Positions 39,561 to 52,270 of a stretch of 64,000 nt of DNA are shown here, piece after piece. The DNA comes from Orbilia blumenaviensis. Its lineage: Eukaryota > Ascomycota > Orbiliomycetes > Orbiliales > Orbiliaceae. The notes beneath the pieces were generated by a model, which did no database searches, was not told the DNA's origin, and saw nothing but the letters and a program-made list of their open reading frames with translations. The position numbers and the translations under genes are program-made. Numbering within the stretch: position 1 is the first letter of the stretch; every line of letters begins with the position of its first letter. The DNA lies in NCBI GenBank assembly GCA_036872755.1, contig JAVHNS010000013.1, forward strand, positions 1 through 64,000. The letters are read 5' to 3'.

Positions 39561-40026
39561 ATGGTTACGCTCATATTTGCGGTCGGGGTTATATACGATA
39601 TACGACGATTATGATCAATACGCGGTGGCTATCCGCAGTGGTATGTTTTCGTAGCGCAGCGGATGGGTATTTAGGCTTCGGTATGAGGCGGACGAATGTG
39701 TAATTATGCCCGCAATCCATATTCCGTTAAAAAGGAAAATCCAAGAGAAAAACCTTTATTATATATTTTCATCATAGTCTCTGTAGCGCCCGAAGTGATT
39801 TGAATCAGTGTTCTCACCTGAAATGTATCTCTGGGAATCACCAGTTTATTAATTTGATGTTACTAGCGTCTGCGCACACGTGCGGGGGCTTTTGCGCTGT
39901 GCTACTTGAGAGGATAGATTCCTAACAAAACTCCAACGTTTTAAAATATATTCCATAATAAATACAATAAACTGATGTGCTTCTAAAATTCCAGCCCTAT
40001 TTTCTACCATCTCCAAATAGATACCG
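39561..40026. other. Intergenic between convergent genes
   Basis: This is the 3' side of both the secreted-protein gene and the minus-strand gene starting at 42,095. A minus-strand open frame at 39,849-40,157 overlaps the end of that gene and may be an alternative last exon, but no clear splice junction links it. Confidence 0.4.
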
Positions 40027-42095
40027 TCAATGAAATATCCGGCAGACCTCTGATCCATACGGAGTCTGGATTTCCAGCCCAATCCAGTCCAGCGCTTGAC
40101 AGAAATACTGAACCAAAACCTCAACGCAAAACAAGAACAGCAACACCAAGGGGACATTTATGAGGAAAAAACGAAAGCGAGACACTCTCACTCGCAAGCG
40201 CGAAGCCCAGGACCTTTTAGTTGGAAATTCCACCGACCGATTATCACGGATAATAAATAGCCTGAATTCCGCGTCGTGTTCGTCAATTTTCTGGTGGCGG
40301 CAGCAGACCTCAATCGTTTGTGCTAGGCATTGATTCAACGCATTTTCACTCTGTAGGGTCAAGCCATATATATGCGTTAGAATTTTGATGGCTTGTATTG
40401 AACAAGAATTCGAAAAGGAGTATTCAAATTCGGTTTCTGGACAAAAAGGAGTTGACTTACGACAAAAGTACAGAATTCATCCACGTCGATGAAGACTACA
40501 GAGAGGTTTCTTGGTGCGGCGGCGATAATCTCCTCTATGCTTAGCGGTCCCCTGATCTCTCGGTTGTGGGCAAGCCAGAATTTTATATGTGGCGTGTCTC
40601 TCGTTCTACCTGGCCTTTCTCTGGCGGAACTTGCAGTGCTGGTATTAGATGCGTGCCGTGATATTATGGATTCGTTCTGAAGGTGTAATACGCCTCGATG
40701 GATTCTGAAGAGTCCCCAAGAACGTACTAATCCAGCGATTCTTTCGTCCGGATATATCCCAAAGAGATTTTCTATCATCGTTGAACCCTCAGCTGTTCAA
40801 GAATTAGCAGTCCGTCGTAGACCTTTTGGTAGACTCAGGTTTTACTTACCGTTTAGGGCTGTAAGGTCATAAAATGAAAATTGGAAAAGAGTAGAAATTC
40901 CAATAGAGTGTATAAAACCAAATCCATTACCCCTAGCCGGGTTGACCGTGCCTGCGATTCTCGAACTGATCCCATGGCATTCTTCGAGTGAATAGGTATC
41001 GTGATAGTTCCCTGGAGGAATGGAGAAGCCGTTGCTACGCGTCCCGGCTGAAGGTTTGGAGATCCGAGCTATCACCTGTGATAACGCAGCGGATGCCCTA
41101 GCTAGAGATGTAGAAATAGTCGCTAAGAATGAGTTCCATGCGAGAGGCATACAACTGAGACACCAACCGTGATTAACAGTATCCATATCATCAACTTCAC
41201 CAGTATAGAGACCGCTGTTTCTATCCGAATTAGTTCCTGAGGGAGAACGGTCGGTATTTACTGGGACACCATCGCCGCAGCCAAGATTTAAAGTAATATT
41301 TCCCTGATCAATGCCGATGGCGCTAATATCGCCGATGTTCCCAGAGTCATCAGAGCTGACTCCTCTATTGATGTCGCAAATAGGATTACGTTCCGCCCGT
41401 GAAATATCGACATGTTCTTCGCGAGGGAAATCTCGACACTCGACAGGTCCCGACCCGACGGTAATGGGCCGCTGGATTTCAATAGCTTGTGTCTCGGTGG
41501 TGTTCCCTGGCACGGGTTCTCTCTGAAATCCCATGCCAATATCAAGCTGGCCAACGTTACCGGTGTTGGAGATGCCGCCATAGGCCTTAGAATCATGAGG
41601 TGGTGTAGCTTTAGCAGTTGACAGCATTGGATCATCTTCCGCTGGTTCGTCATCATCAATGTCAGATGTTGAACTTTCGGGGTCCTCGTATTGACAGGAT
41701 GGGTCAAAATAATCCTTATCCGGGTAGACTCGTAATAAAGGGCTTTGGGGGCCATGGGTAAGATCGAGTTCGGTCGGTATCACCATAGATAAAGCCGCAT
41801 CTGACCCTAAGCCGCATTGCGTATATTTCTTGGCATTGGGTGACTCGGGGTATATCAGTGGGTATCTCGTCTTGGTGGCATCGCCGCCGCATAGAAAGTG
41901 ATTACGAATCTTTGGCGCCTCTGGTTCCCGAGGGATACTATCAGCTATCATTATGGAGTCGACCTGATCTTCCGTTTGGCGCCTAAAAATGCCCGCATTA
42001 CCGCGTATATTATCGCCCCCCGTTGCAGGGAAGGGGGTTGCATCATCAGAAGGGGAATGGGACGACCGAGTGGTGTGAAGTTCGTGGGTGGACAC
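40027..42095 (-). CDS. Unknown protein with disordered N-half and C-terminal membrane anchor
   Basis: Three exons (42095-40850, 40792-40461 and 40350-40027) are joined by GTAAGT...AACAG (57 bp) and GTAAGTC...CTACAG (110 bp, with CTAAC) introns that keep the frame, giving 633 residues. The first 400 residues are acidic, Ser/Asp/Pro-rich and look disordered, with a run of Gly/Asp/Ile-rich segments around 190-290. The middle (about 415-560) looks folded and ends in a conserved-looking VVFIDVDEFC block. Near the C-terminus is one strong hydrophobic stretch (FFLINVPLVLLFLFCVEVLV), suggesting a tail anchor. No family was recognised. Consistent splice phases make it a real gene; the last exon end is the least certain part. 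Confidence 0.6.
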
Positions 42096-44635
42096 AAGGG
42101 AACAACCCTTAACGGGAATATTTGCGGCTATTGAACATCATATGGGAAGAGTTTCGCCAATGTATTCTTTGGTGTCAGTATTATCAAAAACTTCAGAAGT
42201 GGATGGCTGGAAGTAGGCAAATGGGGGTGCTCCCGGGACGCATAGTCCTATAGTAGCCGTAGGAGTTATCCTCGAACGTGGCCCGGGACAAGAGGCAAGA
42301 GATTCCCTAGAACAGTCAATGGGGGTTGTGCAACGTGGCACGCGTAGGTCGGGAAAGACCTTCCTCGCGAGCTCGGGTCATTGGAATATCCAGGGGTAGA
42401 TACCTCGATCCTATCAGCCGTGTCTGAGATTGCATGCAACTGAGGTTTCGTAAGATATTATCAGACCAATCACTTCGGGCTTCATTCGACGTTATCAAAG
42501 CATACGTCCTCCCATCAAAAACAAAAAGGGGGGGGAGGTTGGGCCTTTTGCACCGACTATTCTGTTCGGCGGGTCGAGTATTTTATCTGATCTTCTTCCT
42601 ATGCCCAGAACACGCAATAATAATACGTAACGGACAGTCGCTATACTAAACATCAATATCATAGAGAAGGCGGTCGATCGGTAATGAGAATTTGGGGAGC
42701 CTTAAGGATGCCCCACACATTCGGGCGACAAACGTGCAGATCGACCCTCTTCATCTCTTCTTTTATCAAAATCTGAAGAATCAAAATACCACCCCTCAAT
42801 TAATTACGTATTTACTATGAAGGCCTCGAGTCTCTTCGGGAGGTCATCAGATCTCAAATCTGCGGAAACTAGCATAGTCCAATTGTATATTGTTATGCAT
42901 CAAGTAGAGCAACATGCTCTGTATTCCATCAGGTATTCAAGCTTTTTTAATTTCACGTTCAATTGTCAAATCTCGAAAAGTCTAGCCAGTCAACATGCAG
43001 TGCGAGATTTTGAAAATTGACACACCGCCTCGAGCGTCGCCTGTATACATATACCTGAGTTTAATGACCTCCCTTTGTTTCATCTGCAACCATGGTTATG
43101 CTGGACTCTGTCAATCATAATATATCTATGTATGGATATCATGGGTACCTTTCCTCTTAAGATCCTTCAAGGGCATAGGACCGCCACGTCTAAGTACGTC
43201 AGCACCTAGGTATATATAATATCGATATTGATATCTATCCCTCTTTGACCATGACAATCGCGGGTTCCAATAAATCGCAAGCGTTGTTTGTTTGCTCCTA
43301 CACTAATTGGGCGGACAACCCCCTGGCAGACAGCCTTTTCGCTTAATAATCTTTACTTCGAACTCCTGCCGAAAATTTAAAAGTCAAGACTGATCTACAC
43401 CCTTGTGTCTACGCAGTATCGGGCGAAAATTTAATACCCCTGTCAGGTATTTCTTGAGCCACACTTGCCAGCGCCGTTTCCCTCCACCCAGCAACCACAA
43501 CAAAACATCACGCAAAGGCTCTCAGCAAAACAAATACTCTGCGGCCTGCTAGCGTGGGTACAAGCTGGCATATTAAACTTACCCATCATACTAAGTAAGC
43601 GCTTCACCAAGTCTTAAATATTTTGGTCGTTGTGGGGTAGCACGTTATAATACTCCTTCGCATGAACCGTGAACCTCAAATCACGAGTGTGGAACTATAT
43701 TGCTCTGTTTATTAGGCCAGACCAATAATATCCATGCATTCTAGATTAATCTAATATTGACTTATAGGAACCGGCGCAGTCGCATGGAATTCCAACACGG
43801 TACACACCGCGATGCAATGTTAACGTTGATGCTAGTTAGTTAGTATAATTCGATAGTACAGACATCAACCTGGCCTTGCAAACCGGCCTTAGGAGACCAC
43901 ATCAACCTAGAAATAGGTTTCTTTATGTCCCTTCACGGCGCATTTTTTTATTCACGCGTGCCGTGAAGTCTCGCTTGTCGATAGATAACTGCTATTTTAC
44001 ATTTTGCTAAGGATATACAAAAACGTTGCCAACCGCACGCACTGTAGTACTGGTAACATTTTAATCCTAAAGATTAGTTAGCGCACGCTGGTCTTGTTGG
44101 GCGCACGCGCAAGTTACTTTATAAGTTTGACGTGTTGAGCCTGAGATTCAAAGGAAATAGTGGCAGTCTTTATAAAGCTTTGTGCTAACTGCTGTTACAG
44201 CAGCTAGGGAAACCCAATCCACCATCCCCGTCAAGCCATACTAAAATTTGACGCTACTAATTAATATAATAATAAAAAGGAGATCGAGGGCCGGATTCCG
44301 GCGTACGAGCTACTGACCCTCGGCTTGCATGGGTGTGATCTGGGGCGAGAGGTGCTTAATCCCTGGTTAAGGCTTGGTCCGGCCCTTGGCCACACAGGGA
44401 CCCTCGCCTAAGGCAAGCATATCCCCACAAGGATTCGGGAAGAAAAGCCTTCCGCAGGTGGACCGAAGAGAGGCTTCGGACAATCTTCTACCGAAACCCA
44501 AACTCCACGGCCTTTCTAAAATTCTAGAAACTTGGGGTTTTTGGTCCCGGGTCAAGCTATTTACAGTTTAGCCCTGGCACCGCAACTGATCTTATTATTA
44601 AATACCGCTATTAATATTCGGGCACACAAGGTCCG
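42096..44635. other. Intergenic, no supported gene
   Basis: Small overlapping ORFs at 42,138-42,649, 42,817-43,020 and 44,367-44,571 have no features. An isolated, more GC-rich block at 44,290-44,600 is flanked by AATATAATAATAAA and TTATTATTAAATA, which may be degenerate inverted ends of a small element. Nothing else was seen. Confidence 0.45.
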
Positions 44636-44643
44636 TATAAATA
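44636..44643 (+). promoter_or_regulatory. TATA box upstream of the CE1 esterase gene
   Basis: TATAAATA lies 297 bp before the ATG, a long but possible distance. CTGGGG at 44,649-44,654 fits the SYGGRG consensus of the carbon-catabolite repressor CreA; a single site is weak evidence. Confidence 0.3.
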
Positions 44644-44932
44644 AATACTGGGGCGGAAAAATCACGGAAAATGTCTAGGGTACGAAAGAGCATGGTAGAT
44701 CTCAATGGACTTTACAGGCTCTTCGGCGATAGTATACAGAGCTCGAGGATGTTTAGTATATATATTAAGGGAAGGGAGAAGCATGCTACCGGCGCGCGCA
44801 TACCGACAGAAGCTCTAATCGTTCCAAGCGTCGCGTCCAGAAAAAAATTTACCGACCGTGGAAAGAGTTCAGACTTCCATCCCGTAGCCAAAACGACAAC
44901 AAGCCCTTTCGAGGTAGAATAAAAACGGCGAC

Positions 44933-46432
44933 ATGCGGTTCTCAAGCTTTCTCTCTATCGCGGCTGCCTTCGCCAGCACTTTTGCGCAACTTAGTAGCAA
45001 CCTCACCTTGATCACGGAAGATTTTGGCGAAAACCCTACCAATGTTCCCTTCTATCTCTACGTTCCCAAGACGATCCAGAAGCACCCAGCAATAATTCTA
45101 GGCGTGCATTGGTGTACAGGTATGTCGTGGACCCAGTTTACGAGATAGACAATGACATAGTAGGGCAATATCTAACCTAAATTTGCCTTTGAAGGGACCG
45201 GTCCCGTTTTCTTCGAGAATACAGAATACGCGAAGTATGCCGACCAATTTGGATACATCGTGATATTCCCATCTGCTCCTCGTGAATCAAAATGCTGGGA
45301 TGTAAGTATTCGTGTATTCTGAGTTTTGCAAGGATCCTTAAGGATACAATATACGAAGACGTGCATATATTAACATTGAGGCCATTAGGTTGCAAGCAAC
45401 GCAACCCTAACACACAATGGTGGAAGCGATTCTCTGGCTTTGGCGAACATGGTTAAGTGGACCTTGAGAAAATACCGCGGCGATCCAAATCGCGTTTTCG
45501 TTACTGGGTTATCTTCTGGAGGCATGATGACCCAGGTCATGGTTGCAACTTATCCCGAGCTTTTCAAAGCTGGTAGTTCCTATTGTGGTGTCCCATATGG
45601 TAAGTTGTCGAGCGCTAACGTACCACAATTGTGGAGGTATAAACGGTTCGTGGCACTAATATTACAATGGATAGGCTGCTTCAGAGGACCCGGTGAATGG
45701 AACAATGTCTGTTCGGAGGGCAGGTTGATAAAAACACCCAAACAATGGTAGGTCAAACGGAAAGCCTTCGATTTAAGTATAGCTATAGTAGAACTAACTC
45801 TCTGCGTTCGTCGTTGATAGGGGTGACGATGTTCGCAACGCTTATCCAGGCTATAGAGGCCCACGTCCAAAGCTTCAGATTTGGCACGGATCCGAGGACG
45901 TTGGTCTAGCGTACCAGAACTTCCATGAGTCGAACAAAATGTGGTCCAATGTCTTCGGTATCGAGTGGAAGAAAAACAATACCAACACTCCTTTCGCTAA
46001 CTATACGCAAATGGTTTACGGCGACGGTACGAAATACGTTGCGTACTCAGCGGCTGGCATCGGTCATGACATCAAGATCACTGCTCTCGATGTTCTTGCA
46101 TGGTTTGGTATCTACAAACCTCGCCCCACAACGACTACAACGACTACCAAAGCTCCTGCCCCAACTCCTACCGCTCTACCATGGGGACAATGTGGCGGAA
46201 TTACATACAAGGTCAGCCTCTCCAGTCATCAAGCTAAATCAGGAATGAAAGGGATGAAACTAAACTATGAAAAATATAGGGACCAATTACTTGTGGCAAA
46301 GGTTTCTACTGTAAGCGATGGACGGACTTTTTCTCCCAGGTAAGTCTATCCTTTCCCGTTGTCGGCCTACCAAATATATACCAAAAAGCACACTGACGAT
46401 ATTTGCCATAATAGTGCATTCCTAAGTATTGA
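44933..46432 (+). CDS. CE1-family acetylxylan/feruloyl esterase with CBM1
   Basis: Seven exons were built by hand: 44933-45119, 45195-45301, 45389-45599, 45675-45747, 45821-46211, 46280-46339 and 46415-46432. They total 1047 nt, or 348 residues, all in phase. A signal peptide covers about residues 1-19. The alpha/beta-hydrolase domain shows the oxyanion region GVHWCTGTGP, the nucleophile elbow GLSSGGMM, the acid block HGSEDVG and the catalytic His in AAGIGHD. A short Thr/Pro linker leads to a complete CBM1 with four Cys (WGQCGG...TCGKGFYC...FFSQC). Members of this esterase/PHB-depolymerase family remove acetyl or feruloyl groups from plant xylan, and CBM1 binds cellulose, so the enzyme acts outside the cell on plant cell wall. 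The substrate is family inference. Confidence 0.9.
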
Positions 46433-47653
46433 TAGCTTCCTTGGCGCGCCGGCTGTTGAAAAGCCTGACATGGAGAAACAGGTGAATAATCGGAATTCCA
46501 GGGTCTCGTTATCCGTGCGTTTCGACTTTGTGTTGTCTGGTACCAACGAGACGATCCGTCCATGACTTTCTCCATGCTGTACGTTAAGTGATTATGTAGA
46601 ATGTATAACAAATTTATACCATATTCCATACCGTAAGTCGGGACAAATCTCTCAACTAAATCGGAAAACCTGTTTTTATTCATTGTATAACTATATAAAA
46701 TACAAAAACAGTCCTAGCTCCGTAATAAACAAGCGCCAGAATGTATTACTTCTGTTTGGGCTTCTATAATTTTGGCGTTTATACATACATTCACACTCTC
46801 ATAATTAGCTAACCAAGTTGGAACTCCAGAGGCTAGTTTTGGCTACTTATTTAAATAGCTTTCACAGTTGAATTTAAGTGTAGTGATAGTTGCCGTTTAT
46901 CTTAAATTTGAACGAGGCTGAGATTTATAATAATAATAAAATCTTGGCTTCGTTATCCAAATCCATCCTACGCGATCGTAAGGAAAGCTCCGCGCTTTGA
47001 GCCTTGCGGAGATGACTGCATGAAAGTGGTGATCCTTGGATTGGTTTAATTTAGGATTGTAGTTAGATTATTAGTCGGTATCTATGGCTGTAGATAAAGT
47101 CAAGCCTGGAGAATGCTCCAAAGCCGCTAATCAGATGTGGTTGTATCTCCTAAACCTGGGATCACCTTAGTCTCGTACCCGCCCCCTCGGTTTTGTATAG
47201 GGTCCGTGTTTTGACTTTGCGTGCGTCCATGCCCCCAAGGCTAGACCGTGTCAACTACATGTATACATGTATACTGTTGCGGGCCTTAGCAGCATCTGAA
47301 TTGGCTTACATAATCTTGAACCTATACTAATAGGCCCCATTTTATCAACATATATTATATATGAAAGGGGTCAGATTTGTACACTCTAATAGAAAGCCCA
47401 ATCTCGCTAAGCTTCTGAACTATGAATATAAACGATGAAACAGTGGTCCCGGGGAAAGAATGATGTATATTTGCATATCGGAGAACTAATCTACGTAGCG
47501 CTGTGCCGGTGTAGCATGGGTGGTTTATAGTCCTGGGTTTAGGGCTGGGGGGTGGGCAGTCTCGTAGCTCAGAGCTAAAGGGACAGAAATCGACACAGAA
47601 TATTTAATACTGTAAAGATTGATAGTAAATATACCTGACGGGTAGCCTGGGCA
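46433..47653. other. Intergenic between convergent genes
   Basis: This holds the 3' flanks of the esterase (plus) and the F-box gene (minus). I saw no ORF, RNA gene or repeat of note. Confidence 0.5.
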
Positions 47654-49948
47654 TCAAGCCAAGGGAACGTCTTGAGGGAACGTTACCAAGCATTTGCAAG
47701 GTTCTCGCTCTTCAATCGGTTCTTGAGATCTGCTCTCCCACCATCTTCCCGCCGTAGTCTTCTCCAAAAACCGGGACCATGGGACTACATTCAAAACTTC
47801 GGACAATTTTTTATATCTCATCAACCCCGGGATGGGTCCCTGCGTATCCGTGGATTTACTCGGAATAAAGTATTCAAACTCGATTCTGTCGCTGTAGATC
47901 CAGTGATCGTTACCAAAGACTATAACCTGGAGCTTTGGAGGCTCGTTGTATCTGAACATTGAGTACCTCCAAAGTCTGTGAAAGTATTCTCGCAACTGGG
48001 GGGCTGGTGAGGCAGGTGGTGCAGGTGGTGCCTGAAAGCTTGATCTACGGGGCAACAAACGTAACACTCTAAGTTTGTGCAGCAATGGCATCTAATTATT
48101 GTATATTGGTAACAAACGTTAGTTAGGAGCTAGAGGATCTGAGATTCGATATCCGCACTGGAGGGATAGGTATTTGTAGTAGATTGGGACCCACATTTTC
48201 GATTGAAAGCACGGGGATCGCGAGTTCCTCTAGTAGCGGCCACTCCTCTGAGTTCAAGGGATACTGATTTATTGCTCTCGAGAAGAGCCCCAGCCCTAGT
48301 ATGCAGCCTAAGTCGTAATTATGACTGGTGGGGGTGTGATCTAGGTATATCCCTGGGTGTGATGCAGACTGCCCTACATAGCAAGAATCGTTGCACTCGA
48401 TCCACAGTCTCCTAAGCGAATTTCGGTGTGGCAAAATTGCTTCGATATCTGAAGCGGCCACATTGCCGTGCGACCCAATTTTTAGGCTGTGTAGATGGTT
48501 TGCTTTCGAAAAGACTGTAGCAAGCGGCCTTTCTGGAGACAGAAAACCGTTTGATTCCAACTGCAAAGATTTGATATTGGTTGCATGTTCTAGTAGCTTT
48601 AGGTCATCATTTCTGATCTCACTTATATCCAGCCATACTCGAGTTATCCGGCTACAGTCCCCAACCGTATTTGCTAGGCTATGTAAAAGTTCCTTTGACG
48701 CACTTCCAAGAATGTTGAGCTTCTCTAGTACTGGTAGATTGACCTTAGGGTAGCTTGGTTCTGGTTTAACTACCTGGATTCCTCCTGACGGTCCGGGCTG
48801 GTTGTGTGCTAGTAATCCTGTCTGCGATCGGCCTAGCACCTCTTCGGGTGATTGCACTGTATTCAGTACTCGTGGATGGCCCGCCTCCTGTGTCTGTTGT
48901 AACAAATTTGGTTGTACCTGCCACAGAGTCTGTTCTGCTTGCCTCACTGCTCGTAACCGTGCTTGCATCTGTTGCATTTCTTGGGCTTGGGCTTGGGTAT
49001 GGGGTCGAATTTCAACTTGCAAATAAGCCTGTTGTAACTGAACCTGGAGCCGCATATTCATTAGTTCCCGTCTCCGCGCGTCCAATTCTGCTTTCTCCTG
49101 TGCTGAAATTTCCCTATCTGCCCCAATACTAAGTTCTCGAAGAGTATCTCCACAGCGCCTTAGTATTTGTAACAGAGCAAACACCAGTTCTCCTTTATAT
49201 TCATAATCAAGATTTGAATGTGGGGTCAATTGTGCTGGAAGCAACCCAAACTTTAGGGTATCTATCTTGAGCAGTTCTGTTTCCTTTTGGAGCTGAAACA
49301 GTAGAGGGATTTCAGAGCCACTCATTATTTGTATGCTGGCGAGTTCCAATCGTCTCAATTCGGGGAATGACGATACGATCAAATAAAAAGTCTCAACGGA
49401 CACTGTTCTCGCTATACTATTCAAAATGTTAGCGACAAAAAAAGCCCGTAATCAGAAGACAGTAAGCGCCCGTGCTTACTTGATGATTTCTAAGTTTTTA
49501 GCACTTTTGGAAAGTTTGCGAACTATTAGGAGCAAAAGCTCTTCCCCCTTGCCAGGAGCGGTGGGAATCCCAAGACCGATACCCAGCGACAGAGATGGAG
49601 GTAAAATATGAAGTTCTCGCACAAAGCAGAGGGTCCGTGATGACGCGTCAAGTATGTTTTCTACTACTCCCGCATCAAAAACCCCATCGCTACTATAACT
49701 GCCAGGCCCAGGCTGCAAATACGCCAGCTGCAATTTAACGTAGCGGAATAGAGTTCCTGATACTAATTCCAGCGTCTGGGAACTAGCGAGGGCTAAATTT
49801 TTGAGGTCCGACCCTGGGACCTAAGCACAAGCCAGCATCAATCGCATGTACGACCCGTCGACGCACTATTCAAGGGAGTTGCGCTTACATGCCGAAAAAT
49901 AGCATCATGGATTTCTTGCGGGAGGTTGAGAAGCCCAGGTCGCGCCAT
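47654..49948 (-). CDS. F-box/leucine-rich-repeat protein
   Basis: Exons are 49948-49889, 49820-49480, 49416-48195 and 48091-47654. The introns of 68, 63 and 103 bp have GTAAGC, GTAAGC and GTGGGT donors, and all phases agree, giving 686 residues. The third junction is the weakest. If exon 3 is not spliced it ends at 48,123, giving 564 residues. The first 45 residues form a degenerate F-box (LLNLPQEIHDAIFRHV, LKNLALAS). Leucine-rich segments follow, then a Gln/Arg/Glu coiled coil around 270-330 and more LRR-like blocks (LPVLEKLNIL, LHSLKIGSH, LRRLWIECN). F-box proteins present substrates to SCF ubiquitin ligases; the partner is unknown. Its start is 780 bp from, and divergent to, the ceramidase gene. 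Confidence 0.7.
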
Positions 49949-50728
49949 TTTATCTGCATAAGGATTCCCGTTCGATCCGTTGGGAGATAGTTGAAAGCTC
50001 GCTGGCTCTTGTAATTTATAAACGGGTGATATTTTGTAATTGGCACGAACGTGGCTCCCTGGCAGCAGGCCGAAGGATCCCTTGTGCGGTGCCAGCTCGA
50101 ACGAGGACCAAAGGATCCAATGTTCTCACGGTCACGAGATTTAGTGCTGTGTTGCATTTTGTGAGACAACTCAGAGCGGAAATCGTGGCGTGCTGAGGCT
50201 GGATAGTGGCTAGGCTCATGTTGCATTTCCGGGTACAACACATCGTGGCGCTCTTAGAGCCGAGGTTACATTCCGTTGAGTGCTGGGCCGCCCACCGATG
50301 CCCCTGGTTTCCACTGTCGTCCTCTTAAACGTTACAAACCTGGTTGACCCAAGTCTTGGAAATTTTGTAGGGCTAAAAGTCTTGTGCATGCAAGTATTAT
50401 ATCCTGGACTATCCCATATTTGAAATTCTTAGCTCACAATTTCATATTTTATTGTACATTTTGAGCACCGTGCTGCTCTTATGAGCTTGTGAAAAGGTCC
50501 AAGAGACAAAATTTCGTTCAATTTTGTCTTTCGCGTTCGTGGTGTCTTCCGCAGCCTGGGAGGATGCATTCTTGCGCATTACGCATTACGCGTGTCAGCC
50601 GTACTAGCTTACCTATATGTGGTAGCTAGCGCTCGCTTGATCCTGCTCCATTCCCAACAACCAAATGCACCCACTCACATTTTGCAACCTATCCCTCTAT
50701 TGTGCACCATAGACACCAAGAAGAAAAA
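49949..50728. promoter_or_regulatory. Shared divergent promoter region
   Basis: This 780-bp interval separates the divergently read F-box (minus) and alkaline ceramidase (plus) genes. The minus-strand ORFs inside it are shadows. No TATA box or known operator stands out. The imperfect tandem GCGCATTACGCATTACGCG lies at 50,573-50,591. Confidence 0.35.
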
Positions 50729-52009
50729 ATGGATGCTTCTCTCCCCAGACCGTTCTGGGGTGAATCTACGTCGTATCTGAAGTATGTTTTGAAATCCCCG
50801 CTCTTGCCTTGGCGTCAATGTATATAGCTCACAGGATTTAGTTTTTGCGAAGAGGTAGTCCTTTCTCGCTCCTCTCTCGGCCAGGTGAACTGGATCTGAC
50901 CCAAACCCCTGGGCTAACCCAATCATTGCGGAAACATTAGGATTACGTTGTTACACGATATATCGCAGAGTTTATCAACACTCTTAGCAGCTTAGCCTTT
51001 GGTACCCAAACTACCACCATTTCTCTTGGGATCTAATGACATTGACTAATTTATTTGTTTTTGAACCGAACAGTTGTCTATGGAATATATGGGCTTTCCA
51101 AGCCTGGCCGTTCCGGCCAGACAACTGCTCGCCTGGTTTCCTACAGTGGATTGATTGGCGTAGGCATTTGCTCTGCCAGTTATCACATGACCTTGAAATA
51201 TCACACTCAAATGTGTACGGACCGATCGGACATCCCTGCCTATCTTAGTTTATGCTCGATCTCACCTCAACTATAGCAGATGAATTGTCCATGCACCTTT
51301 TGACGACGCCAATGGTGTATCGCCTCTTGACTTTCAAGAGTAACCCGCAACGCACTAGACTTGTGGCTGTGATTCTTACTAGCCTCTTCACGGTGGTCAT
51401 GGTCACCCACATGGTCATGGACGAATTCCTTCTTCATGCAACAGCCTTCGGTCTTGCCGTTTATTTGATCGCAACCCGCACGCATAATCTTATCTCCCAG
51501 CAAGTGCTAGATCAACGCATTAAGAAGAACCTTCGAAGTACCGCACGGTTCGGCTGCTGTGTGTTATTACTACCCTGATTTGCAACCCCCCCCCCCTTTT
51601 TTTTTTTTTTTTTGCTATTGAACTTAACACGTTTTGCATATATAAATATTTAGTCAGTTTTGCCTTTGGGTACTTTGTATGGCTGTTAGATCACTGGCTA
51701 TGTCAGCTGTTGACGTCGACGAAGCATTCGGTTGGTTTGCCTGTGGCCTTTTTTCTCGAGCTACACGGATGGTATGTGGCACTTCATAGCCGCGTGGCTA
51801 ACTAAATCGTATGCGCCGTGCGATTCTCTAATAAAATTTTGAGCAGGTGGCATATATTCACCTGTATCGGGGGCTATATTGGTGTTGCTCTCATCGACGA
51901 AATAACATTAGATGAGGTCCGTGAGGACCCAACACATCGCCTGGCCTGGCCTGTGCCGCTTGTTGTAAGGTTATTGGCAGGTGCGGGCACATCACCGAAG
52001 CAGGAATAA
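50729..52009 (+). CDS. Alkaline (phyto)ceramidase
   Basis: Seven exons (50729-50781, 50842-50854, 50941-51001, 51074-51214, 51277-51558, 51654-51771, 51847-52009) total 831 nt, or 276 residues, in phase throughout. The protein starts PFWGESTSYLNFCEEDYVV, then RYIAEFINTLS. The family (yeast YPC1/YDC1, human ACER1-3) hydrolyses ceramides to sphingoid base and fatty acid in ER or Golgi membranes. Calcium-site residues (E of FCEED, D, and E of YIAEF) are conserved, with the usual DW replaced by NF. The zinc histidines are in SYHMTLKYHTQM and ELHGWWHIFT. About seven membrane helices are expected. The second exon is only 13 nt and encodes FCEE of the calcium loop. Exon 5 uses a GTGTGT donor before a C11T17 intron tract. 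Confidence 0.88.
51586..51613 (+). repeat. C11-T17 homopolymer tract in a ceramidase intron
   Basis: Eleven C are followed by seventeen T within intron 5, between the GTGTGT donor at 51,559 and the TTTAG acceptor at 51,653. It may act as an unusually long polypyrimidine tract, or be a sequencing-sensitive run. Confidence 0.8.
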
Positions 52010-52270
52010 GTTTTTCGACTCATTAAGAGAAAACAGCGGGTCGTCACAGAAAAGGGATTTTGCTTAAAGATGTAGATGAAGGTTGAATGGGGATGGGTGC
52101 TGGAGAACGCAAAGATTTCGCTTCTAATTATGGCATAGACTTACGCACACGCACACATACAAATACCACAAACAAAAATAAAATCAATACTATCAAGGCA
52201 TAAGAAGTTACTTCAATAGTTTCCATTGGCCTTATTATCCACTTCTTTATATTGATTAAATATTTTGGAA

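Noticed and set aside
49885..50243. Minus-strand ORFs of 118 and 75 aa
   Set aside because: They overlap the F-box first exon in other frames and have no features.
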